NCBI GenBank assembly: GCA_009760885.1
Contig: CM019701.1
Coordinates: 16,869,975-16,933,974, forward strand
Length of the DNA stretch: 64,000 nucleotides
Direction of reading: 5' to 3'
DNA from: Achatina immaculata
Taxonomy: Eukaryota; Mollusca; Gastropoda; Stylommatophora; Achatinidae
Positions 47,969 to 57,714 of this stretch are shown here, in pieces. The notes under the pieces are model-generated. The model did no database searches and was not told where the DNA came from. It worked only from the letters and a program-made list of their open reading frames with translations. Positions within the stretch are counted from its first letter, which is position 1. Every line of letters starts with the position of its first letter. A program made the position numbers and the translations under genes.

Positions 47969-48117
47969 TCAGACACTGATACCACCCTCTCTCAGAAACA
48001 TGGCAGCTCGTCTCAGTTTTTCTTCTTCTCTTGTAAGGGGCGCGGTCTGGGCAGATCCATTTCCTGAGTGGGTTGTGAAGCTGCCAGATCTGAAGGAAGT
48101 GAAGTAAACATGGATTT
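47969..48117 (-). CDS. Possible terminal exon, unrecognised protein tail
   Basis: The minus frame encodes SAEIHVYFTSFRSGSF, then LTREEEKLRRAAMFLREGG and a stop at 47969-47971. The upstream part of the frame enters the 28-bp array, so the start codon at 48190 is not credible and an exon edge would have to lie near 48100-48120. In favour: non-repetitive, balanced composition, and two polyadenylation-like aataaa words about 100-130 bp downstream. Against: the frame is short, no family is recognised, and the neighbourhood is rich in transposons. Function unknown. Confidence 0.2.
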
Positions 48118-48549
48118 CTGCGCTGCCAGCAGGCGGTGCCTGTGTCGTGGATGGCTCGTCACAGTTTAACTCAGTGTGGTGGTTCGTCACAGTTTAACTC
48201 AGTGTGGTGGTTCGTCGCAGTTTAACTCAATGTGATGGCTCGTCACAGTTTAACTCAGTGTGGTGGTTCGTCGCAGTTTAACTCAGTGTGGTGGGTCGTA
48301 ACAGTTTAACTCAGTGTGGTGGTTCGTCGCAGTTTAACTCAATGTGATGGCTCGTCACAGTTTAACTCAGTGTGGTGGTTCGTCACAGTTTAACTCAGTG
48401 TGGTGGTTCGTCGCAGTTTAACTCAATGTGATGGCTCGTCACAGTTTAACTCAGTGTGGTGGTTCGTCGCAGTTTAACTCAGTGTGGTGGGTCGTAACAG
48501 TTTAACTCAGTGTGGCGGCTCGTCACAGTTTAACTCAGTGTGGTGGCTC
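48118..48549. repeat. 28-bp minisatellite, about 15 copies
   Basis: Units of cacagtttaactcagtgtgg plus tggttcgt, with tggctcgt, ggtcgta and caatgtgat variants. A block of several units recurs (about 48200-48340 and 48400-48500). Confidence 0.95.
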
Positions 48550-49430
48550 TTCGCTGTTCTTACGGACTGACATAATTAGTTTTTCCATTCCTTTTTGTGT
48601 TGTGGACAGTAATACTGTGTCATCAGCATATCTAATCTCTGGTATTTCATAACCTCCAATTGTTATGGCATCGTAATATTCTTTGTCTACATCTTCTCTA
48701 ACACTCCTCATTATATTTTCAGTATACAAATTAAATAAGTAAGGTGACAATATGCACCCCTGACGGACCCCTTGTTTTATGTCAAACCAAGTTGTTGTTT
48801 CACCATTTATTCTTACTGTTGCCTGTTGGTCTAGATACAGCAGTGATGTTAATTGTATCAAATGTGTTGGAAATCCCATTTTTTCCATTATTTCCCAAAG
48901 TTTCTGGTGTTGTACACAATCATATGCCATTGAGTAGTCTGTAAAGGCTAAATATAGACTCACATTAAACTCTCTGCATTTCTCTATTATTAATCTTCTA
49001 TTGAATACATGATCTCCTGATCCTCTTCCTTGCATAAAACCAGCTTTTCTTCTTCTATTTTCTTTCGAAGTCTACCCATTATGATTTTTAACAGAATTTT
49101 ACTGGCATGACTAATCAGGGTAACAGTTCTGTAGTTTGTGCATAATTTCAGGTTACCCTTTTTTGGCAGTGGTATGAATACAGCTCTGTTTTGGCCAAAT
49201 ACCTGAATGCCATATCTTTTTACATAGTGCATGTAGATTGTTGCACATTCCTTTCCTCCTGCTTTAATAAATTCAGCTGTTATCTCATCACATCCTGGTG
49301 ATTTAGCATTTTTCAGATTCTTTATTGCCCATAAAACTTCTTCTATTGTCGGTTCGGGTTCTTTCTCCTCCAATAATAATTCACACAGTGGATTTCTGCT
49401 TCCAAAGTCAGTTGTTTCATATATTCCTAA
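48550..49430 (-). mobile_element. LINE family A (RTE/BovB-like), reverse transcriptase fragment
   Basis: The minus strand encodes a reverse transcriptase core in two frames. The first (about 49428 to 48990) has AKSPGCDEITAEFIKAGG and IPLPKKGNLKLCTNYRTVTL. After a frameshift near 49020 the second has GRGSGDHVFNRRLIIEKC, FTDYSMAYDCV with the first catalytic Asp, KQGVRQGCILSPYLFNLY and RYADDTVLLS with the catalytic YADD box (48619-48630). The wording closely resembles RTE/BovB-clade RTs. Both ends are cut: the sequence runs straight into the 28-bp array at one side and the 66-bp array at the other, with no endonuclease or 3' tail. Confidence 0.9.
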
Positions 49431-49855
49431 TATACAAGAATTGCCTAGGGTGTGCTATAGTGCCAATGTTATATTAGAAGGGTTTGCCTAGGCTATTAAT
49501 AAGCTAGAATTGCCATGGGTATGCTATCGCGCCACTGTTATATTAGAGGGTGTCTAGGCTGTTAATATACTAGAATTGCCTAAGGTATGCTATGGTGCCA
49601 CTGTTATATTAGAGGGTGTCTAGGCTGTTAATATACTAGAATTGCCTAAGGTATGCTATGGTGCCACTGTTATATTAGAGGGTGTCTAGGATGTTAATAT
49701 ACTAGATCTGCCTAGGGTATGCTATGGCGCCACTTTTATATTAGAGGGTTCCTAGACTGTTAATATACTAGAATTGATAGGGTATTCTATGGCGCCACTA
49801 TTATATTAGAGGGGTGCCTAGACTGTTAATACATTTGAATTGATAGGGTATGCTA
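49431..49855. repeat. 66-bp minisatellite, about 6 copies
   Basis: Units contain ctagaattgcctagggtatg, ctatggtgccactgttatat and tagagggtgtctaggctgtt. Outer copies are more diverged. Confidence 0.94.
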
Positions 49856-50091
49856 TGACACCCATTAAGAAACTAATTTATCAGGATCGTCTCTTTGTCT
49901 ACTTTGTTGTGTGGGCATACAAGACGGCAGGCACTGCCCAGCAAGAACAACAGAAACGTCTTCTTAGACAGAACTACTCAGAAAGAAGTAGGTGGGCATC
50001 TACTGTGCTGGTGATAATATTCCTGTTGTTGTTTGTCTGTCTGATTTTTTATTCAGCTGCTTGTAAGCCAACGTCCAAGTTGTCACTGTAG
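49840..50091 (+). CDS. Hypothetical 83-aa frame with one membrane segment
   Basis: The frame starts in the last repeat unit (ATG 49840). It has a polar stretch, AQQEQQKRLLRQNYSERSR, followed by a strongly hydrophobic run, STVLVIIFLLLFVCLIFYS, at residues about 53-71, then a short tail and a stop. No family is recognised. The start overlaps the minisatellite and there is no recognised promoter or splice context, so chance is the likelier explanation. Confidence 0.15.
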   Translation: MIGYAMTPIKKLIYQDRLFVYFVVWAYKTAGTAQQEQQKRLLRQNYSERSRWASTVLVIIFLLLFVCLIFYSAACKPTSKLSL

Positions 50092-50289
50092 TATTCCCTT
50101 AGTTACACAACAATATCCAGACTCGCCTCTACTACAACGAAAAACCAGCGTCAAAATGAAAACATAAGCTAGACTTCCAGTCTCACAGCAGAACTAACAG
50201 CAGACAAATTCCATTAAGTCAATACAACTCCAGCTAGGAACTACACATCAGACTACATTTATTCAATGAGAATAATGAGTTGAAACTGA

Positions 50290-50505
50290 TGGAAAATGAA
50301 ATAAAGCCACAAGGCTTGACAAGATTACAAACATAAGATTCCTAGCATGATTACTCCATTGGGAAGAAGCCACAAGCCCTGACAAGATTACAAACATAAG
50401 ATTCCTAGCATGATTACTCCATTGGGAAGAAGCCACAAGCCCTGACAAGATTACAAACATAAGATTCCTAGCATGATTACTCCAGTGGGAAGAAGCCACA
50501 AGCAC
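50290..50505. repeat. 63-bp repeat, 3 copies
   Basis: Units contain gaagccacaagccctgacaa, gattacaaacataagattcc and tagcatgattactcca. The divisible-by-3 period keeps the minus strand open. Confidence 0.94.
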
Positions 50506-50590
50506 TAAATAATCGAAAGTTTTACATACTTAGAAGATTGTCGAAAAACTTCACGCAAAGAAATGTATTCCAAAATATCACCACAAACTA

Positions 50591-52102
50591 TACTGTCCAA
50601 AAAACAGAAACGCATAACTACTGATGACCCAATTTTAGCCATAACTTTGGTATTCTATAGTTTTAAAATTCATTTTCAAATTGCACACAATAATACCTAA
50701 GAGTTTAAACACTCACTTGACAGTTTCTTGCATCTGTGTGATGAGAATTTGTTAGTCCCAGGGGTTCTCAAGTTAGTATGGTGTGTGGCCTCCGCTTGCA
50801 TCGATCAGCGACTGGTATCTACTGGGCATCGATGTGATCAGATGTTTGATGTGCGCCTGTGGGGTGGCTGCCCACTCTTCCTGGAGTGCCTGCCACAGAT
50901 CACGACGATTGGCTGGAGAAACGTTTCGGCGACAAACACGTCTTTGCAGCTCATCCCATAGGTCCTCGATCGGATTCATGGAGACAGGGATGGCCAGGGA
51001 AGGGTGAGAATGTTTGCAGTCATGAACTGTGTGGTGAACCGTGCAGGATGGAGTCTAGCGTTCTCCTGTTGAAACACAGACCTTTGCGCAGCCAAACATG
51101 GAAGGACATGGGGTCGAAGAATTTAACTGACTTATCGTTGTACATTCAAGCCTCCTTCAGTCTGCACCAGTTGACTCCTTCCATTGAAATTGATAATTCC
51201 CCACACCATTACACCCCCACTACCGTGCGGCGGAGCTTCATCAACGCAATTTTGGACAAAACGTTCATTTGGTCTACGGTAGACCCTTCTCCGCATATCA
51301 TGGCAGTGCAACAAAAATGAAGATTCGACACTAAACCAGACACGTCTCCATTGATTGTCAGTTGTCCAGGGCCGATGCTGGTTGGCCCAAACAAGTCGAT
51401 TTTGGCGATGGCGTCTCGTTAAGACAGGACTTCGGTGAAGTCGTTGTGCCACCAGTCCAGCTTCATGCAGTTTATTCCGGACAGTTTGATCAGACACAGG
51501 ACGTCCTGCAAGCAATGACTGGGCACTTGAGGAAGCTGTTGTAAACCTGTTTCTGAGTGATGAACCAGAATAAAGCGATCATCAGTTGTCACCCTGGGTC
51601 GTCCACTGCGATGCCGGTCTTCAGCTGAGCCAGTGGCTTGGAAATGGTGCCAAAGTCGACTGATGGTACTCTGCTGCACGTTTATATGCCTGGCAACCCG
51701 ACTTTGACTTTCGTCTGCTTGCAGGTGACCAATAGCAATGTTTCGTAAATTTTGCGATAGACGCGCCATAATTGTCTGCTTGAAAATTAATTGAATTTGT
51801 TTGTATAACCCCATCATTTTATAAGATTTCATTTGCGTGGGAAGTGAGTTGTGCTCACCAAAAAAATCACGACTTTCCCATAAACGCAACGGAGTTATGG
51901 TAAACAAAATCCGTGACTACCAAGGGCAGCTACCGCGTTCTGACTATACACGAGAATAGCAAAATTCACGCTAAATCATGGAGCTGATATCTTGGTGACA
52001 ATTTTTGCTTTGGTTTGAGATACCTGGGAAAAAAATGTGTCCTAACTTATAAAAAATGAAGTTTATATAAGCTATGCTATTTTTTTTTTTGTTTGGACAG
52101 GA
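50591..52102 (-). mobile_element. Tc1-like DNA transposon, complete ends, inactive
   Basis: The left end reads tactgtccaaaaaacagaaa and the right end, as reverse complement, tcctgtccaaacaaaaaaaa. They are bounded by TA at 50589-50590 and 52103-52104. The length of 1512 bp suits a Tc1-like element. It encodes one decayed transposase on the minus strand (separate entry). Confidence 0.85.
50773..51769 (-). pseudogene. Tc1-like transposase (DD34E family), decayed
   Basis: The remnant starts MARLSQNLRNIAIGHLQ (51769), with a paired-like DNA-binding segment ending QSTISRLWHHFQATG and the conserved HRSGRPRVTT. It resumes after a frame change with VSDQTVRNKLHEAGL, LTRRHRQNRLVWANQHRPWT and GSGGVMVWGIINFNGRSQLV. 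It ends MNPIEDLWDELQRRV to GGHTPY and a stop. Catalytic positions are damaged: the usual TDES motif reads SVES (Asp to Val), the HDNARPH motif reads QENARLH (Asp to Glu), and only the Glu of NPIE remains. Frameshifts and stops near 51100 and 51500 complete the loss of function. Confidence 0.92.
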
Positions 52103-52329
52103 TATTTCTTAAATAAGGCCATATCTGCTGCCTGTCCAAAACATGACGACACTACAAACTGTACGCTACATTTCCAAAACTTCTGCTAAAGACTAGCTAC
52201 AATTTCAAACTCAATCTCAAAATAAACATTTCATAAACTTCTCTAAGAAATATACTTGAAGTTCATATTGAAGTCTAAATCAACTGTAAGTCAAATAACC
52301 CATTGGTCCGACTTTTTCATCCTTAAAAA

Positions 52330-52615
52330 GATTTTTATTTATGAACCAGAGACATAAACAGTATTGGGTTCCATGAAAAGTTTTAATCTCTGTCCTCACA
52401 TTTTTATTTATGAAACAATGACATTAACAATGTTGGGTCCCATAAAACGCTTTAATCTCTGTCTTAACATTTTTATTTATGAGCTAGAAACATTAACAAT
52501 GTTGAGTTGCATGAAAAGTTTTAATCTCTGTCTTCACAATTTTATTTATGAACTAGAAACATTAACAATGTTGGGTTTCATGAAAAGTTTTAATCTCTGT
52601 CTTCAGATTTTTCAC
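52330..52615. repeat. 69-bp repeat, 4 copies
   Basis: Units contain ttttatttatgaactagaaa, cattaacaatgttgggt and catgaaaagttttaatctct. The 69-bp period yields a 23-residue periodic frame. Confidence 0.93.
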
Positions 52616-52699
52616 AGTTTCTGATGTTGGTAAAGCCCTAGGTGTGTGTTTTTGTCTACTGATAGTAAGAATATATTAGGTAGCAAGAGTTGTCTAGTA

Positions 52700-52960
52700 A
52701 ATGAAGTTGGATTGGCCATACTCTTAGATAACCCGACACCAGCATAGCAAGACAAGAACTGACATGGAATTGTCAAGGAAATAGAAAACGATAAAGACCT
52801 AGACTTGCTTGGAGAAGAGAAATTATGACAGTGCTCAGAAGCAAGGGATGACGGAAGCAGAGAATAATTCCAAGAGCAGGTATGACTGGAGAGTCTTTAT
52901 CTGTGGCCTATGCTTTCAAGGGAGTGAAAGGCGATGATGATGATGATGATGATGAGTTGT
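52700..52960 (+). mobile_element. LINE family D, decayed 3' end with GAT tail
   Basis: Scattered frames give RPRLAWRREIMTVLR and, later, DWRVFICGLCFQGSERR, followed by a gat repeat (about 52933-52954). An Arg-rich segment, a WR motif and an LC motif just before the stop are common to LINE C-termini, and a gat-type 3' repeat fits. The copy is broken by stops, and its 5' limit is a guess. Confidence 0.55.
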
Positions 52961-53029
52961 CTTTGTCATGTGTCAATCTCAAAGCCATTAGACTACTTAC
53001 TTCCCCTCCTCTGTCAACCGCCCCTGTCT

Positions 53030-54085
53030 TTCCAGATAACTATTACCACAGATAGACAGATAACTATTGCCACAGATAGACAAATAACTATTACCAGAAG
53101 ATAGATAACTAATACCACAAATAGACAGATAACTATTACCACAGACAGACAGATAACTATTACCACAGATAGACAGATAACTATTACCACAGATAGACAG
53201 ATAACTATTACCACAGATAGATAATTAATACCACAGATAGACAGTCATCTATTATCACAGATAGATAGATAACTAGTACCAGACAGATAACTATTACCAC
53301 AGATAGACAAATAAATAGTACGACATATAGACAGTAAAATAGTACCACAGAGGACAGAAAACTAGTAAATAGACAGATAACTAGTACCACAGATAGACAG
53401 ATAACTAGTATCACAGTAGACAGATAAGTGTACCACAGATAGACAGATAACTAGTACCACAGATAGACAGATAACTAGTATCACAGTAGACAGATAAATA
53501 TTATCACAGATAACAGATACCTAGTAGCACAGATAGACAGATAACTAGTAGAGCAGATAACAGATAACTAGTACCACAAATAACAGATAACTAGTACCAT
53601 ATATAACAGTTAACTTATACTACATATAGACAGAAAACTACTACCATAAATAACAGATAACTGGCACAACGGATAGACAGATAACTAGTACCACAAAAGA
53701 CAGATATCTAGTACCACAGATAGACAGATAACTAGTACCACAGATAACAGATAACTAGTAGCACATATAGACAGAAAACTAGTACCACACATAACAGATA
53801 ACTAGTAACACAGATAGACGGATAACTAGTACCACAGATAGACAGATAACAAGTACCACAGATAGACAGATAACTAGTACCACAGATAGACAGATAACTA
53901 GTACCACAGATAGACAGATAACAAGTACCACAGATAACAGATAACTAGTAGCACAGATAACAGATAACTAGTAGCACAGATAGACAGATAACTAGTAATA
54001 CAGATAACAGATAACTAGTAGCACAGATAGACAGATAACTAGTACCACAGATAACAGATAACTAGCACAGATAGACAGACTCAGG
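53030..54085. repeat. 24-bp minisatellite, forward block
   Basis: Units of cacagatagacagataacta plus gtac, often shortened to cagataacagataactagta. The same unit occurs as reverse complement at 54280-54640. Confidence 0.94.
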
Positions 54086-54279
54086 CTACTGGAATATTGA
54101 TTTTTCTTTGAACTACAGTTATCCAGATTGAACATTATCTGCAAGATATCACGCTTTAATGGTTGTTACAGATTATATTAACCCTTTAAAATTGGGCGCA
54201 GAGAGCAAAACACACATTGAACCACTGCTCTAGAAGTTCACCATGAAATATTTGTTTGCAGATAGAGTTATCATTTGGT

Positions 54280-54640
54280 AAACATGAAATTTGGTACTAC
54301 TTATCCGTCTATATGTGGTACTAGTTATCTGCCTATCTGTTGTACTATTTATCTGTTATTTGTTGCACTAGTTATCTGTCTATATGTGATACTAGTTATC
54401 TGCCTATCTGTTGTACTATTTATCTGTTATTTGTTGCACTAGTTATCTGTCTATATGTGGTACTAGTTATCTGCCTATCTGTTGTACTATTTATCTGTTA
54501 TTTGTTGCACTAGTTATCTGTCTATATGTGGTACTAGTTATCTGCCTATCTGTTGTACTATTTATCTGTTATTTGTTGCACTAGTTATCTGTCTATGTGT
54601 GTTACTAGTTATCTGTCTTCTATGGTACTAGTTACAGCTT
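54280..54640. repeat. 24-bp minisatellite, inverted block with a 71-72-bp higher-order unit
   Basis: ggtactagttatctgcctat is the reverse complement of the forward-block unit. Here three subunits form a 71-72-bp block (tgttgtactatttatctgtt, atttgttgcactagttatct) repeated about four times. The two blocks are separated by about 190 bp of unrelated sequence. Confidence 0.93.
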
Positions 54641-54845
54641 CAATCCCAAAACAAGCTATCAAGTAGAACACAACAGGCCAAAGAAAAGAGGCAGACCACG
54701 TAAAAAGGACATTGTTAAGAGAGGCCAAATTAACAGGCATAAAATCCCCTGATGAGGTTGAAAGACTCGCCGAAGACAGGAAAAAGTGGCAAACTACTTT
54801 GCGAGCCCTATGAGACGTTTAATGGCACGGGAAGGATATAAGATA
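54641..54845 (+). mobile_element. LINE family B, second copy (3' end)
   Basis: The plus strand reads IPKQAIK, a stop, NTTG, then (after a 1-bp shift) REAKLTGIKSPDEVERLAED, as in the copy at 6844-7083. It ends with the same aatggcacgggaaggatata 3' UTR and GATATAA-type repeat. It abuts the inverted 24-bp block on its 5' side. No clear target duplication was found. Confidence 0.85.
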
Positions 54846-54854
54846 TAAGAAACA

Positions 54855-55600
54855 TGCAGTAGCCATACTGGTCTTCAGTTGGTCATTTGCATGTCTTTGT
54901 GGAATTTTGCATCCCTAACCGCTCTCCTGTAGGCCTTTCAGTTGTAACCAAGATGACCTGCTGCTGATGCGTTCATTCGCAGATCATCAACAATATCTTG
55001 CAGCTATCTTCGCCTTGGTCTTCCTCTTTCTTTTTCCTATTATGTACCCTTCCAAGACGGCCTTCTCTAAATTCTCGTGACGTTTAATGTGTCCAAAATA
55101 TTAAGATTTCTCCGTTTAATCATCTTTACTAGCTAACCTTCTCCAATAAAGTTCTTGTAGTATAGATATATTTGTTATTTTTTGTTTCCATGATATTTGA
55201 AGGACTCTTCTGTAGCATTTACATTCAAAGGCATTTATGTGTTTCTCACCTGTTTTGTTAAGTGTGCAGGTCTCACAGGCATATGTTGCGATGTGAAAGA
55301 TGCACGCCCTTAAAAATCTTATTTTTGTAGTTCTGTCTGTTCCTCTCCACAGCTTCTTTAGTTCTTTCACTCTTTGAAGAGTAATAGATGTCTTCCTTTT
55401 AATTTATCTCATTGTATCTCCATTATTAGTTAGTAATGATCCAAGACATTTAAAACTCTCTATTTCTTCCAATTTTTCATCACTGATACATATATCACCT
55501 GCCTTATTTGTTTTGTCAGTTGTCATCAAATTAATTTTCTTTGCATTAAGATAGAGGTTTTGCTCTTCACTGTTCTATTATGGTATTTACTATGCTTATC
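54855..55600 (-). mobile_element. LINE family A (RTE/BovB-like), region after the RT to the 3' end
   Basis: The minus strand has LNAKKINLMTTDKTNKAGD, ISDEKLEEIESFKCLGSLLT and, in the clearest frame (55370-55116), KIRFLRACIFHIATYACETC with GEKHINAFECKCYRRVLQIS. Broken frames follow with YFGHIKRHENLEKAVLEG and a terminal HAND-stop like the copy at 21337. This order matches the RTE/BovB region downstream of the RT. Stops and shifts show decay, and the tail repeat is largely lost here. Confidence 0.88.
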
Positions 55601-55685
55601 TTACTTTTTTTTTATTTTTGACGTAATAACAGCGATGTCTGGCTACCTTTGGGCAACATTTTTAAAAAACGTTGCCCAGGGAAAC

Positions 55686-55723
<38 letters not shown>

Positions 55724-56090
55724 ATCGAGAAGACAAAAAACAGGTTGATCTGGCTAAGTGGATCGCCATTTACTGTTTCCTAGCAACAGCCGTGGGAAGA
55801 TCAACATAGAATGTATAGGTTTTTTGTTAAGTGTAAGTTGTTAAGATGGAAACATCACATGCAAGAAAGTGAAGAAAACAACGTAGATGATGAGAGAAAC
55901 GCTGACCTGGTGGCCAGAGAAAGAAGATGGAGGTAGAGCACGATCTTCTGGGAGTGCAGGAGCAAGACACTGGTAGGTGATCACAGCGTAGACCAGACTG
56001 TGTCAAGATTGTGTACAAACTTTTGTTTCTTTTATATTCCGGTAATAAGGACTTGTTCGTCATGTTTGTGCAAACATTCAGACGTGAATT
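55601..56090. other. Unique spacer with a hairpin and a GA run
   Basis: A near-perfect 27-bp inverted repeat lies at 55651-55677 (gggcaac, ttttt, aaaaa, gttgccc) and a ga microsatellite at about 55689-55721. No gene is recognised. Confidence 0.55.
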
Positions 56091-56094
56091 ACTG

Positions 56095-56392
56095 TGTGAG
56101 TAGTGTGGTCAGATTTTATGTAGAACATGGCGGGCACGTGAGCAGTGTGCTAAGATTTTATGTAGAACATGGCGGGCACGTGAGCAGTGTGCTAAGATTT
56201 TATGTAGAACATGGCGGGCATGTGAGTAGTGTGGTCAGATTTTATGTAGAACATGGCGGGCACGTGAGCAGTGTGCTAAGATTTTATGTAGAACATGGTG
56301 GGTATGTGAGCAGTGTGCTAAGATTTTATGTAGAACATGGCGGGCATGTGAGTAGTGTGCTAAGATTTTATGTAGAACATGGCGGGCGAAGC
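56095..56392. repeat. 42-bp minisatellite, 7 copies
   Basis: Units of gtgagcagtgtgctaagatt plus ttatgtagaacatggcgggc. The plus frame is open as a 14-residue repeat because 42 is divisible by 3. Confidence 0.95.
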
Positions 56393-56464
56393 GGAGTTAC
56401 TTTGGCGTGACAACTTGAAGGTCTTGATTTGATTTATTGATTATGCTGTGTTATGTATGTGTTA

Positions 56465-56833
56465 ATGGAGGTCATGGAAATGTGGTTCATAAGAAGGATG
56501 TTGAAGGTACTACGGACAGCTAAGAAAACCAACGAAGAAGTCTTAAGAGAGGTTGGAGTTAAAAGGAAAATAACATCAAAGAGCAGAAGCAGACAAGCGA
56601 GATTTGTAGGACATTTCCTGAGAAGAGGAAAATTGGAACACACTGTGGCAAATGGAAAAATTGAGGGAAGAGGAGACAGAGGAAGACAGAGAGAGAAGTT
56701 AATGGATGGGCTGTCAGTGTGGCTAGGAAGAAAGTCACCGGCGGATCTCATAATCAAGTCTAAAGACAGGGAATTATGGAGAGAAATGATCGCCTACGCC
56801 ACACGGCACGGAACTTGATTTATTGATTAATTG
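56465..56833 (+). mobile_element. LINE family C, C-terminal fragment
   Basis: A single open frame encodes MEMWFIRRMLKVLRTAKKTN, RSRQARFVGHFLRRGKLEHT, GRGDRGRQREKLMDGLSVWL and KDRELWREMIAYATRHGT, then a stop (56816). The order FxRRML, then FxGH, then RGRQR, then DRxxWR is the conserved tail of LINE ORF2 proteins, here without frame damage over 121 codons. The word atgtatgtgtta flanks it at 56453-56464 and 56834-56845, so a 12-bp target duplication is possible. A ttgatttattgatta word also precedes both flanks. Confidence 0.8.
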
Positions 56834-56845
56834 ATGTATGTGTTA

Positions 56846-57714
56846 TTGATCCCGGGTGTGTTTTGTTCATAATATATGACACACGAACTGTATACATACA
56901 TGGTAACATATGGTTATGAGTGTGGTAAAGACGTATGGGGCTGCAATGCCTGAATGGCAGTGGACTAGTTATACATTACCACTGATACTGTTGGTTAGTC
57001 TTCTTGTGGAGTACAATTTTCATTATAGAAATGACTTCTTATTGTTGGTGCTAATAGATCAGAAGGTATGATCTAAATAGACAACCTAACTTCCTCTGCT
57101 AAACACTAAGAAAACTCAACAAGAACTCTCAGGTACACAACTCCACAGAAGAATATTAAGATACAACAACCTGACTAAACTTGGCAGTCTTTCGACATAA
57201 ACAAAACTTGTCAATAGTGAGAGTTCAAACAAAGCCAGTACTGGAGTTTTACGTCAGACAACACAAAATTATTGATGGATAGAATGAAGGGTGAAATTTT
57301 GAGGATGAATAAACATCACTCCCACAAAGCAGGAAATATAGAACACAATAACAAGAAAAACTTCCCGGCGAGAACTAGTTCGCCATGCTGGAATACAGCC
57401 ATGTATGACAATAAGGAAAAATACCAACTCACAAACTTACAATTCAATTCACATTGAATACAACTTCACTTCCAAAAATTACCACATCACAATTCCTCCA
57501 GTGGTGAGCATCACTCTTATAACTATATCATCATTCTAACTGGAATTCTCGCACGTTTGTCCTAAAAAGGACAAAATCCCCAAAGCAACAAAATAACAAG
57601 GTCAAAGTGAATAACTCCAGCTATTTTCTTGACTTGACTACATCTCAGACCAACTCCCAGAAAACTGGAGTATCTCAAAATGCTGATTATCACACGACTA
57701 CTAACTTTACTCTG
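56846..57714. other. Unique stretch, no gene recognised
   Basis: AT-rich. The longest frame (61 codons, 57272-57457) has no domain. No repeats or TE signatures are seen. Confidence 0.5.
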
